A DNA stretch of 48,005 bases from a virus: positions 1 to 48,005 of the IMG/VR virus record IMGVR_UViG_3300020118_000025. One strand, given 5' to 3'. The position numbers and the translations under genes were made by a program. The notes beneath the pieces were generated by a model. It had not been told where the DNA came from. It worked only from the letters and a program-made list of their open reading frames with translations, and searched no databases. Below are positions 32,734 through 39,359 of the stretch, piece after piece (the first letter of the stretch is position 1; every line of letters begins with the position of its first letter).

Positions 32734-33425
32734 ACGATACCTTCAATATTTGAGTAGCGCTTAGCAAGAAATACCTGTCCTGCGCCAGTGACTTGCGTTG
32801 TAAATACTGGATGCTTAACGCCGTCGTTATCAGTGTATGGCATGCCCTCAAACACTGTAAAATACCCGCGATCAATGTATTTCTGATAGGGTAAATTGGT
32901 TCCTTTTATAAGGATTTTGTCTTCTCTCAGACGGCTAAAGAATTTGTTCCGGCCAAATCCCAAAGTCTTAGCAATATCTTGAATGTAGCAAACGCCGTCA
33001 ATGGCGCGAATCGTTTCGGCGAATCTAACTTTTGGCGCGTCAGTCTCGATCTTTTCTTCGAGAGCAATGACTTTTTCGGAATAATTCAACAAAGCCATGC
33101 GAAGAGAGTTCGCGTCAGATAAGTCAAATCCTTTCGAATCCTTCGACTCCAGCTCTTGCCAGCGCTTGATTACCGCCATACGAGCCTTAACATCGTAACC
33201 AGAGACAAGACATACAGCCTCGTCATGCGGTAAGCGATAAATCGTATAAGTAACGCCGTTTTGTGGGTGAACATAGGTGTCCTCAAAACTGAGGATACCC
33301 ACGCCAAGCATTTCACATTGCGTTACGAAGTCACGAACCACATTATCGTGTCGCTTGCCGGTTAGCTCGGCAATCTCTTTGGTAGTCATGGTTTGCGGAG
33401 AACCCGCGAGAATCAGCTTATTCAT
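32730..33425 (-). CDS. ant: Phage antirepressor (Rha-like N-terminus, KilAC C-terminus)
   Basis: 231 aa from the ATG at 33425. Residues 1-110 are Rha-like (MTTKEIAELTGKRHDNVVRD, LPHDEAVCLVSGYDVKARMAVIKRW). Residues about 135-215 form a KilAC domain (VCYIQDIAKTLGFGRNKFFSRLRE, NLPYQKYIDRGYFTV). It would counteract the repressor. A C4-type antisense RNA lies just upstream on the same strand and can pair with its ribosome site and codons 6-8. Confidence 0.88.
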   Translation of the reverse strand: MNKLILAGSPQTMTTKEIAELTGKRHDNVVRDFVTQCEMLGVGILSFEDTYVHPQNGVTYTIYRLPHDEAVCLVSGYDVKARMAVIKRWQELESKDSKGFDLSDANSLRMALLNYSEKVIALEEKIETDAPKVRFAETIRAIDGVCYIQDIAKTLGFGRNKFFSRLREDKILIKGTNLPYQKYIDRGYFTVFEGMPYTDNDGVKHPVFTTQVTGAGQVFLAKRYSNIEGIV

Positions 33426-33440
33426 ATTTCCCTTTCGGAA

Positions 33441-33523
33441 ACAAAAAGCTCCACCTGCTGTCTCCCGCTTGCGCGGGTTGGCCGAACGGGTAAGGTACCC
33501 GCCAGACAGCATGTGGAGCTTCC
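33441..33523 (-). ncRNA. c4: C4-type antisense RNA upstream of antirepressor
   Basis: Closing stem AAGCTCCAC/GTGGAGCTT plus CTGCTGTCT/AGACAGCA (33446-33463 with 33504-33521), two inner hairpins (CGGGTA/TACCCG at 33487-33501; CCCGC/GCGGG at 33464-33477), then a TTTTTG run on the minus strand. This three-stem layout and position are those of C4 RNAs of P1/P7. Antisense segments: 33482-33493 matches the ant ribosome site (33428-33438) with one mismatch inside an eight-pair match, and 33472-33479 matches codons 6-8 (33401-33408) exactly over 8 bp. Confidence 0.82.
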
Positions 33524-33600
33524 CTTAATTTAATTGCCGGCCAAGGCAATGCATATTCTACACCAACATTCCGGCAGGAAAGCTAGACTGCTGGAAATAT

Positions 33601-33693
33601 TTATGCAGACCAGCCGGCCCACTGGTAGACGGCCGCCCACACGGCGACATTGAGAACGAGAGCAGCCAGGAAGGGCCAGTTAATTTTACGCAT
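33601..33693 (-). CDS. 30-aa membrane peptide
   Basis: A 30-codon frame from the ATG at 33693, with GGAGA a short distance upstream. MRKINWPFLAALVLNVAVW shows a positively charged start and a single membrane span that runs to AVYQWA. It overlaps the end of the 62-aa gene by 8 nt. A small inner-membrane peptide, function unknown. Confidence 0.6.
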   Translation of the reverse strand: MRKINWPFLAALVLNVAVWAAVYQWAGWSA

Positions 33694-33874
33694 GGTAGAT
33701 TCTCCGAAAGATGGTTGACATGAGTTCGACTTGCTTGAGCGACAGCAGTTGCGGCATGTAGCCGTTATGCGAGGCGTCGAAGCAGCAGCGCACCGCGTCT
33801 TGCTCCCAGCTACACAAGCCTTGCGGCTCCTTGTGCAGCGCCTGCACCATCTGGCCTACTGATATCGTTTGCAT
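33686..33874 (-). CDS. Small Cys-containing protein upstream of C4/ant
   Basis: 62 aa with AAGGAG six nt before the ATG. Two cysteines near CSWEQDAVRCCFDASHNGY. Not recognised. It begins just after the terminator at 34000 and is probably transcribed with the C4/ant region. Confidence 0.62.
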   Translation of the reverse strand: MQTISVGQMVQALHKEPQGLCSWEQDAVRCCFDASHNGYMPQLLSLKQVELMSTIFRRIYHA

Positions 33875-33999
33875 GGCGAACTCCTTGAGTTAGGGTAGAA
33901 GTCAGGTCGGATAATTCCTACTTGTCCGACATGTGTAATCCTACACCTGTAGAGTTCGGCAACGCAACAAGTTTCGCGCGCAAAATTTAACTGTCGTAA

Positions 34000-34022
34000 A
34001 AAAGCCCGCGCTTGGCGGGCCT
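34000..34022 (-). terminator. Terminator of the repressor-methyltransferase-NinG operon
   Basis: On the minus strand GCCCGC/GCGGGC (6 bp, 5-nt loop) with flanking AAGG and six T. It follows the 101-aa gene and separates this operon from the C4/ant region. Confidence 0.9.
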
Positions 34023-34025
34023 TGG

Positions 34026-34331
34026 TCACGATGCACAGTCATCAATTGATAGCTGTCGCGGGTCTGTTGGAGTGATTACATAGATGTGCGTCTTGTCGCT
34101 TTCAACGTCGCGCGCCTCGCAGTCTGGCAGGCCAGCACGCCGCGCAATTTCGCCAGCCTGAACGCAGACCTTCGCGCGCTGGCCCTGAAAACAGCAAGAC
34201 CTGCACGCCTTCTCCGGGCGCTCCTCGTTGCGCGATACCCAAACCACCGCCAGCACGGCTCGGTACTGCATATCGGCCGGCACAAGCGGTTCTGCTCGGC
34301 CGATCAAGTCGGCCAGTGGTTTCATTTTCAT
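34026..34331 (-). CDS. Small Cys-rich early protein
   Basis: 101 aa. RSCCFQGQRAKVC and DCEARDV show clustered cysteines that may bind zinc. It overlaps the winged-helix gene (ATGA). Not recognised. Confidence 0.68.
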   Translation of the reverse strand: MKMKPLADLIGRAEPLVPADMQYRAVLAVVWVSRNEERPEKACRSCCFQGQRAKVCVQAGEIARRAGLPDCEARDVESDKTHIYVITPTDPRQLSIDDCAS

Positions 34332-34708
34332 TGGCTCGCCTCCTTCTGGAAAATCAACGCAGCCATCCAGCCGCCGCGCTTCTTGGCCGTGGTTTTGCGC
34401 AAGTAGAACCTGTCTCGAATTTCCTTACGCCGGCCAGGGTGGCGCTTGTCGTAGCGCTGCTGGCTTTGTTGGTCGGTAAGCGTTGGCGGCTCCTTTGCAT
34501 CAACCCCAGCGCCCAGCACATACACCGGCCGCTTGCTGCCAAGCTTTGAGCGCAACCACTTTGACACATGGATAGCGCCCTCTGCATGCAAGACGGCTAT
34601 CCACTTCCCCACCGTTGACGAGCTGGTGCCCGACTTCTTTTCAATCTGTGCGCGTGTGCCAGGAAGGCCAGTGATGACTTTCTCGCGCAGGCTTGGACGG
34701 CCTTTCAT
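34328..34708 (-). CDS. Helix-turn-helix DNA-binding protein (predicted)
   Basis: 126 aa from the ATG at 34708 (GGAGA 7 nt upstream; the TTG at 34714 is too close to it). GLPGTRAQIEKKSGTSSSTVGKWIAVLHAEGAIHVSKW reads as a winged helix-turn-helix with a recognition helix at about residues 28-40. The C-terminus is basic and likely contacts DNA. Confidence 0.72.
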   Translation of the reverse strand: MKGRPSLREKVITGLPGTRAQIEKKSGTSSSTVGKWIAVLHAEGAIHVSKWLRSKLGSKRPVYVLGAGVDAKEPPTLTDQQSQQRYDKRHPGRRKEIRDRFYLRKTTAKKRGGWMAALIFQKEASQ

Positions 34709-34710
34709 TG

Positions 34711-35343
34711 TCAAATCTCCTTCAATTTTTGTTTGTAGTGCGCCTCAATGGCTAGGTAATCATCTTTCTTGTAATGGCGTTGCACTTGGTCGCTGAGCAG
34801 GCCATCAACATAATCATCGCCCATCTTGAGGCGTAGTCGGCGCTCGTATTCCTGCTGGTTCCCGCCTTTTTTAAGGTTGCATTCTTTACACTGGCCCCAC
34901 ACGTTTCTAGGGTCAAATTCAAGATGCTTTGCCGATCCGACTGAGCGCATGTGGCCGGCATCATAGTCGCCGCCCATCTTGCCAGTATTGACAAGAATCT
35001 TGTCGCAGGACGCGCAATGTTTTCCTTCATCGCGGGTTCGTACGTACAGGTGCATAGCCTTCTTTGCCTTCGCCAATGCCCACTTGGCAGGCTTTAACTC
35101 GATAAGCTTTGCCTTCGTCTCTGCGCGCTCCCTGCGCTGATCCTTGGCCTTCTTCTTGGCGGCCAGCAGCAAGCCAAGCTCCACGCCGCAATCAGGGCTG
35201 CAATGCTTGGCCCATACAGGATCGGGAAGGAACTGCACTTTGCAGACCTTGCACCGAACCTTTCGCGGCCCCGCTGCCGGCTTTGGAACCTTGGCAATTG
35301 ATGATCTTAATGGGGTGGCGCGCTTGAGTTCTGAGCGTTTCAT
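34711..35343 (-). CDS. ninG: NinG/Rap-like recombination nuclease
   Basis: 210 aa from the ATG at 35343, which overlaps the methyltransferase stop as ATGA. N-terminal zinc-like CKVCKVQFLPDPVWAKHCSPDC, a long basic helix, then HCASCDKILV, DYDAGHMRSVG and WGQCKECNLKKGGN (HNH-like), matching lambda NinG/Rap. That protein cuts branched recombination intermediates. It fits with the ERF/exonuclease set on the other side. Confidence 0.9.
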   Translation of the reverse strand: MKRSELKRATPLRSSIAKVPKPAAGPRKVRCKVCKVQFLPDPVWAKHCSPDCGVELGLLLAAKKKAKDQRRERAETKAKLIELKPAKWALAKAKKAMHLYVRTRDEGKHCASCDKILVNTGKMGGDYDAGHMRSVGSAKHLEFDPRNVWGQCKECNLKKGGNQQEYERRLRLKMGDDYVDGLLSDQVQRHYKKDDYLAIEAHYKQKLKEI

Positions 35344-36050
35344 CGGTTTAGAATCTCCCATGCTGTTGCAGCCACGCATGGAATTTGTCCGTTCCCAATG
35401 GCTTTAAGTCTGTCCAATCCAAAGGCCATCCCATCATCCATTCTGTGAAATTCGGGTGAATTTTCCCACCAACGTGCGTTGCCAAAGTTGGCGTGTTCCT
35501 CGCGTATTCCGAAGGGTATGCGCCCTCCTTTGCGTTGTGCGCGGTCGGGGTGGGTAGCAAGAATCCAAATTCTTTCACGCTCATGATTGGCGCCAAGGGC
35601 TTTGCCTGAAAGAATTCCCCATCTACAATCGAACCCTCTCGCGGCCAAGTCTCCGAGAACTCTTCCGAGTCCCCTAGAAGTGAGAGCTGGGCTGTTTTCC
35701 ATATACGCGCCGATTGGCTGTACTTCGCCAATGATGCGGTCTTGCTCGGCCCAAAGCCCGCTATTCTCTCCTTCGATCCCAGCCCCCCCCCCGGCGACTG
35801 AGATATCAGTACAGGGAAATCCTCCGCATACGAAGTCCGCAATTCCTCGCCAGGGGTTGCCATCGAATTTTGATACATCGCCAAAGATGGGAAAGAAGGG
35901 AAGAAACCCGTCCGCCTGCCGTGCTGCCAAGACTTGCTGGCAATATGGATTGATTTCGACGGCGCAGACTGGTTGATGTCCGAGTAACACATCGGCAAGT
36001 AACCCTCCGCCAGCGCCTGCAAAAAGATGCATAGTTCTGAGTCGCTGCAA
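35340..36050 (-). CDS. DNA cytosine-C5 methyltransferase (mini form)
   Basis: 236 aa if started at the TTG at 36050 (GGAGG 7 nt upstream), 230 aa from the ATG at 36032. Motifs: I FAGAGG, IV GGFPC (catalytic Cys near 80), VI ENS (near 118), VIII HERERIW, X GNGQIP. Only about 45 residues separate VIII and X, so the target-recognition domain is unusually short and specificity is unclear. It may shield phage DNA from restriction. It overlaps another open frame almost entirely (35348-36064) and contains a G10 tract. Confidence 0.85.
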   Translation of the reverse strand: MQRLRTMHLFAGAGGGLLADVLLGHQPVCAVEINPYCQQVLAARQADGFLPFFPIFGDVSKFDGNPWRGIADFVCGGFPCTDISVAGGGAGIEGENSGLWAEQDRIIGEVQPIGAYMENSPALTSRGLGRVLGDLAARGFDCRWGILSGKALGANHERERIWILATHPDRAQRKGGRIPFGIREEHANFGNARWWENSPEFHRMDDGMAFGLDRLKAIGNGQIPCVAATAWEILNR

Positions 36051-36064
36051 TTTACGGCCTCCAT
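35348..36064 (-). CDS. Overlapping frame inside the methyltransferase gene
   Basis: 238 codons in a different frame from the methyltransferase, starting ATG at 36064 with TAATG coupling to the 60-aa gene. It contains SETWPREG (137-144), LPTPTA (170-175) and TEWMMGWPLDWTDLKPL (207-223), motifs that I recall as typical of stand-alone phage proteins of unknown function. The same bases encode the methyltransferase motifs (VLGDLAARG, ILATHPDRA, MAFGLDRLKA). Either a real overlapping gene or an out-of-frame image; both frames are uninterrupted. Confidence 0.5.
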   Translation of the reverse strand: MEAVNCSDSELCIFLQALAEGYLPMCYSDINQSAPSKSIHIASKSWQHGRRTGFFPSFPSLAMYQNSMATPGEELRTSYAEDFPVLISQSPGGGLGSKERIAGFGPSKTASLAKYSQSARIWKTAQLSLLGDSEEFSETWPREGSIVDGEFFQAKPLAPIMSVKEFGFLLPTPTAHNAKEGAYPSEYARNTPTLATHVGGKIHPNFTEWMMGWPLDWTDLKPLGTDKFHAWLQQHGRF

Positions 36065-36246
36065 TATTTAGCCGCGCAAGCCGCGCAGCACCAGAGAGTG
36101 CGCCGGCCGGCCATGCCGACCTTGCGGCGCCCCAAGATCGACTTTCCCTGCTTGCAAGTCGCGCACATGAAGGTTTCCCGTGGCGAGTTTGCAAGGCGGT
36201 TGGTCACTTCGCGATACGGGCCTATCTTGTCGTGTTCGACTCGCAT
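36064..36246 (-). CDS. Small zinc-ribbon-like protein
   Basis: 60 aa. CATCKQGK and CCAACAAK form a two-pair cysteine set at about residues 28-31 and 53-57, suggesting a zinc ribbon. Its stop overlaps the start of the overlapping ORF (TAATG). Confidence 0.7.
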   Translation of the reverse strand: MRVEHDKIGPYREVTNRLANSPRETFMCATCKQGKSILGRRKVGMAGRRTLWCCAACAAK

Positions 36247-36431
36247 TAGTTTCCTTGCTGCGCTTTGATGCGCTCCGAATTTGGAACTGCCGCATAATCT
36301 TTGAGCGCATTTTTCACCGTGAAATCGTTGCTCTCGAAGATTTTTCGGAATGTTTCATCGACGCGCATTTCTTTGATGCGGTCGAAGGCCTCGCGGCTCA
36401 TTACGTGGAAAGGCTCGATTGGCTGCGTCAT
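36246..36431 (-). CDS. Small hypothetical protein downstream of repressor
   Basis: 61 aa with ATGA overlap to the repressor stop and TAATG to the next gene. Helical (AFDRIKEMRVDETFRKIF). Unknown. Confidence 0.65.
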   Translation of the reverse strand: MTQPIEPFHVMSREAFDRIKEMRVDETFRKIFESNDFTVKNALKDYAAVPNSERIKAQQGN

Positions 36432-36709
36432 GCTGGCGTCTCGTCGCTGGTTGGCTTGGGTGCGCCGCGCTCAGCATCGCCGATCAACTCGCGCATCCGC
36501 TTGATGGATACGCCGGTGCGCTCGTGGATTTGCACGAGGCTGGCGCCAGTGATGGGGTGCTTGCCAGTACGCACGGTGCTGATTACGGGTCGGGACAGGC
36601 CGATCTTGTCGCTGAGCTGCTTGTCGTTGGAGAGCTTGAACTTCTCCAGCAAGAAGTTGAACAGCTCGCCGGATCGGTCGTTGGGAAAGTCTTTCTGTAG
36701 CTTGGGCAT
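36428..36709 (-). CDS. XRE-type repressor (Cro/CI-like, DNA-binding domain only)
   Basis: 93 aa from the ATG at 36709 (GAGGAA ribosome site); upstream in-frame ATGs are not used because the leader is the promoter region. LFNFLLEKFKLSNDKQLSDKIGLSRPVISTVRTGKHPITG is a helix-turn-helix of XRE type (recognition helix about residues 38-48). It lacks a C-terminal cleavage domain, so RecA-style cleavage is not expected; the antirepressor may inactivate it instead. Confidence 0.82.
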   Translation of the reverse strand: MPKLQKDFPNDRSGELFNFLLEKFKLSNDKQLSDKIGLSRPVISTVRTGKHPITGASLVQIHERTGVSIKRMRELIGDAERGAPKPTSDETPA

Positions 36710-36743
36710 TTGTGTTTCCTCTGTAAAATTGAACTTCGCCTCT

Positions 36744-36772
36744 ATTGTCGCATTGTTGTTTGTTGGCCGCAA
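36744..36772 (-). promoter_or_regulatory. Leftward promoter-like element of repressor gene
   Basis: On the minus strand TTGCGG (36772-36767), a 17-nt spacer containing ACAACAATGC, then GACAAT (36749-36744). It shares TTGCG, the spacer length and the ATGC end with the rightward element 24 bp away. Together they form the divergent control region of the phage. Confidence 0.5.
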
Positions 36773-36795
36773 TCGATTTAATTTTGTGGAAGCTA

Positions 36796-36824
36796 TTGCG
36801 CCACACATAAAACCATGCAATACT
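36796..36824 (+). promoter_or_regulatory. Rightward promoter-like element (TTGCGC-N17-AATACT)
   Basis: TTGCGC at 36796, spacer CACACATAAAACCATGC, AATACT at 36819, followed by TTCGTCATCGG. It precedes the first gene of the rightward early operon by about 25 nt. Confidence 0.55.
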
Positions 36825-36849
36825 TCGTCATCGGTTAGGAGAAAGCGCC

Positions 36850-37164
36850 ATGTACGGTAAAGCACTAGAGGTTAGCGGGTTGGTGGTAACGGCAAGCGTG
36901 ATGGGCGGCCTTGAGCTGGAAATGGCGCAGGTTTCGCCAGTTACTGTAACGTGCCTGATGGACGGCCAGAACGTAAGCAAAGTCCACGCAGACGAAGGCA
37001 TCGAGTTCGCTACAGAGGGCGGCTTACTCACACTGACTTACATGCGTTGCGCAGACATTACAGACCTGTGCAACCGGAAAGAATTAGCAAAGCGGCTGCG
37101 CGCCATCGAGGAAGAAGGCGACGCAATAACGATCCATGTATCCAATGTGAAGGGTAAATTCTGA
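36850..37164 (+). CDS. First gene of rightward early operon, unknown function
   Basis: 104 aa; AGGAG precedes the ATG at 36850. Beta-rich start (ALEVSGLVVTASVMGGLEL) then a cysteine-containing MRCADITDLCNRKEL region. In this position other phages carry a cro-like or accessory gene, but no helix-turn-helix is visible. Confidence 0.72.
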   Translation: MYGKALEVSGLVVTASVMGGLELEMAQVSPVTVTCLMDGQNVSKVHADEGIEFATEGGLLTLTYMRCADITDLCNRKELAKRLRAIEEEGDAITIHVSNVKGKF

Positions 37165-37367
37165 TGTCCAAGCAAACACCGGCCGGCAAGCCAATCCCAA
37201 CCTGCAATCAGGAGTGGCCGAACCAAAACGAATCGTGGGCCGAGTTCATCGCCCGCACCGATGCGGAAGGTGTCGAGTCGTCCAAGGTCGCAACGCTCTT
37301 GGGCTTTGCAATTCTCGCAGCATCGGTTATCTTTGTGATTATCGACACGCTCGACAAGAGCCTGTAA
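37164..37367 (+). CDS. Small single-span membrane protein
   Basis: 67 aa, TGATG overlap with the first gene. Hydrophilic N-terminus, then a single membrane span (LLGFAILAASVIFVIID) near residues 44-60. Unknown; superinfection exclusion is one possibility. Confidence 0.7.
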   Translation: MSKQTPAGKPIPTCNQEWPNQNESWAEFIARTDAEGVESSKVATLLGFAILAASVIFVIIDTLDKSL

Positions 37368-37373
37368 AAGTTT

Positions 37374-37744
37374 CGGCCAGCTAGAGCCGATAGGTTGTCA
37401 GGGAATCTAGCAAGCTGCGCGGTCAAAGGAGTATCACCGCGCATAGCCTGACTGGCTCAACCAGTCTCTATTTCGCAACACAGTCGGATCACTTCCCATT
37501 CAACGGATGGGGATAATGTGCAAAACTGACTTTTCAGGCTAGCTTGAACAGCTTACAAGCACATGGCGGACATGTTCAAAGCCGCAGCACGAAGCCATGG
37601 CGAAGTCGGCCATCCCGGAGGCACCCGGGCCTATTTCAGCCCATAGTAACGCGCAAGCCAATGGCGTGCCATCCGGGGCTAAGCGGATGGACTCCTTTCG
37701 GGCGATGGCTCTAGCCTCACATTGGTTGAGCCAAACAGTGGCCG
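37374..37744 (+). ncRNA. Candidate large structured RNA before the ERF gene
   Basis: 500 bp (37368-37867) without a credible gene. CGGCCA (37374-37379) pairs with TGGCCG (37739-37744) and the adjoining GCTAGAGCC (37380-37388) with GGCTCTAGC (37707-37715), closing the element. TGGCTCAACCA (37453-37463) pairs with TGGTTGAGCCA (37723-37733) and so makes a pseudoknot. Local hairpins: 37416-37443 (8 bp) inside 37397-37452, 37493-37513, 37526-37537, 37542-37560, 37614-37629, 37669-37690 (7 bp). Identity unknown; could also be a long structured leader of ERF. Confidence 0.65.
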
Positions 37745-37867
37745 TTGACACTGACTAAAAATTGCCCCCTAACTCATAGGGAACGGAAATGAGAGAGGCA
37801 GGTTGTGGAAAACATGCCGCAGAAGGTGAAAGCCCTTCCTACATATAAAAATCCTCGGAGCTAATAA

Positions 37868-38635
37868 ATGGAACAAGAATTGCAACTGGTCGAAGACCAG
37901 CAGGGGCGCGGCTTGCCTGTCGTAACACAACAAAGCTACGGGACAACGCCGGCCGATCTGCTGGTCTACGCCATGAAGAACGGCGCATCAATCGCAGAAG
38001 TGCGCGAGTTCATGATGCTCAAGCGTGAGTTTGATGCCGACGAGGCGCGCAAAGCTTTTGTTGCCGACATGGCCGAGTTCAAGAAGAACCCTCCTGAAAT
38101 TGTCAAAGACAAGCTAGTTGGCTACAAGAACAAGGATGGCAGTGTTACCGGCTACATGCATGCCACTATTGGCAACGTGACTGCCGCTGTCGTTGCGGGC
38201 CTTGCAGCGCACGGCTTTAGCCACCGCTGGACTATCGACCAAGCCGGCGCAAACATCACTGTCACATGCGTTCTTACCCACAAGCAGGGCCACAGCGAAA
38301 GCACGCCGCTTACCGCTCAGAAGGACGATAGCGGCAAGAAGAACCAGATTCAACAGGTTGCCTCGACCATCACTTACTTGCAGCGCTACACGCTTCTTGC
38401 GGCCACTGGCGTAGCAACCAAGGATCAAGAGGATGATGACGGTAAGGCATCCGATACAGAATCACCAGCCAAAGAACAAAAGAAAGAGACGCTTGCCGGC
38501 CCACGCTTTGACCAAGCACTGGCGGCGATCCGCGCCGGAAAGTATGACGCCATCGCCATGCGCGACTACTACCAACTGACGCCAGACCAAGACGCGGCGC
38601 TTTGCGATCTGGAAAAGGAGATGGCCCGTGCTTAA
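37868..38635 (+). CDS. erf: ERF-family single-strand annealing protein
   Basis: 255 aa; GGAG seven nt before the ATG. REFMMLKREFDADEARKAFVADMAEFKKNPP, NKDGSVTGYMHATIGNVT, and KKNQIQQVASTITYLQRYTLLAATGVAT are the ERF signature. It anneals complementary single strands during phage recombination and works with the exonuclease encoded next, which overlaps it by 8 nt. Confidence 0.92.
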   Translation: MEQELQLVEDQQGRGLPVVTQQSYGTTPADLLVYAMKNGASIAEVREFMMLKREFDADEARKAFVADMAEFKKNPPEIVKDKLVGYKNKDGSVTGYMHATIGNVTAAVVAGLAAHGFSHRWTIDQAGANITVTCVLTHKQGHSESTPLTAQKDDSGKKNQIQQVASTITYLQRYTLLAATGVATKDQEDDDGKASDTESPAKEQKKETLAGPRFDQALAAIRAGKYDAIAMRDYYQLTPDQDAALCDLEKEMARA

Positions 38636-39359
38636 ATTCCACCCGTCATCTGTTGGCCTGCTGATGGGCGATGCACAGTCTATCGACGCATCGCTGTTGC
38701 CGCCCGACCTGCTGGAAATCTCCAAGAAGGCGCGTAAGACTGACGCCGAGAAGGAGCTTCTACAGCCTTACAAGGACATGTCGCTGTCGGCCGGCGCCAA
38801 GACGTACTTGAAAGCGATGGCAAGCGAGTTCCTGTTTGGCTACCATAAAACGGTCGAAACCAAGTACATGGACAAGGGCTTGATGTGCGAGGACGAAGCA
38901 ATCGAGTTCTTGAACAATCTGTGGTTCCAGCGCTACAAAAAGAACACGCAGCGGCTGGAGGACGAATACCTTACCGGCGAGTGCGATATATGGGTGCCCG
39001 GCGTAGAGACGATTGATACAAAAGTGGCGTGGGACTTGTCCACCTTCCCGCTGCTCTCGGAAGACGCGCACGACACGTTGTATCAATGGCAAGGAATCTG
39101 CTACATGCGCCTTTACGATGTGCCGCGCCATCGCGTGGCCTTCGTCCTACTGGACACGCCGGCCGAACTGCTCAAGCCGTGGGATCAAGTGGAACTGCAC
39201 CAAGCAAGCCACCTGCCTGCGCACATGCGCGTAACCACCATCACTTACGAGCGTGACATGGTGCTTGAACAAAAGCTCGTCACTAAGCTTAAAACCGCAA
39301 GTAACTATCTTGCAAACATCGTAGCCAAAATCAACCTTGAACACAGAGAGGCAGCATAA
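38628..39359 (+). CDS. PD-(D/E)XK exonuclease (YqaJ/Cas4-like)
   Basis: 243 aa. LTGECDIWVPGVETIDTKVAWD contains the spaced Asp and D-x-K of the PD-(D/E)XK core (about residues 113-133), preceded by GLMCEDEAIEFLN (an acidic Glu helix). YQWQGICYMRLYDV follows, as in recombination nucleases. It would process ends for the ERF protein. Confidence 0.83.
   Translation: MLKFHPSSVGLLMGDAQSIDASLLPPDLLEISKKARKTDAEKELLQPYKDMSLSAGAKTYLKAMASEFLFGYHKTVETKYMDKGLMCEDEAIEFLNNLWFQRYKKNTQRLEDEYLTGECDIWVPGVETIDTKVAWDLSTFPLLSEDAHDTLYQWQGICYMRLYDVPRHRVAFVLLDTPAELLKPWDQVELHQASHLPAHMRVTTITYERDMVLEQKLVTKLKTASNYLANIVAKINLEHREAA

Noticed and set aside
37374-37744. Group I intron, RNase P RNA or tmRNA
   Set aside because: No split gene flanks the element, and I could not find the conserved core sequences of these RNAs. 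The pairing layout also differs.
37539-37751. 70-codon minus-strand ORF inside the structured RNA region
   Set aside because: No ribosome site, wrong strand for the surrounding operon, and the sequence is better explained by RNA helices.
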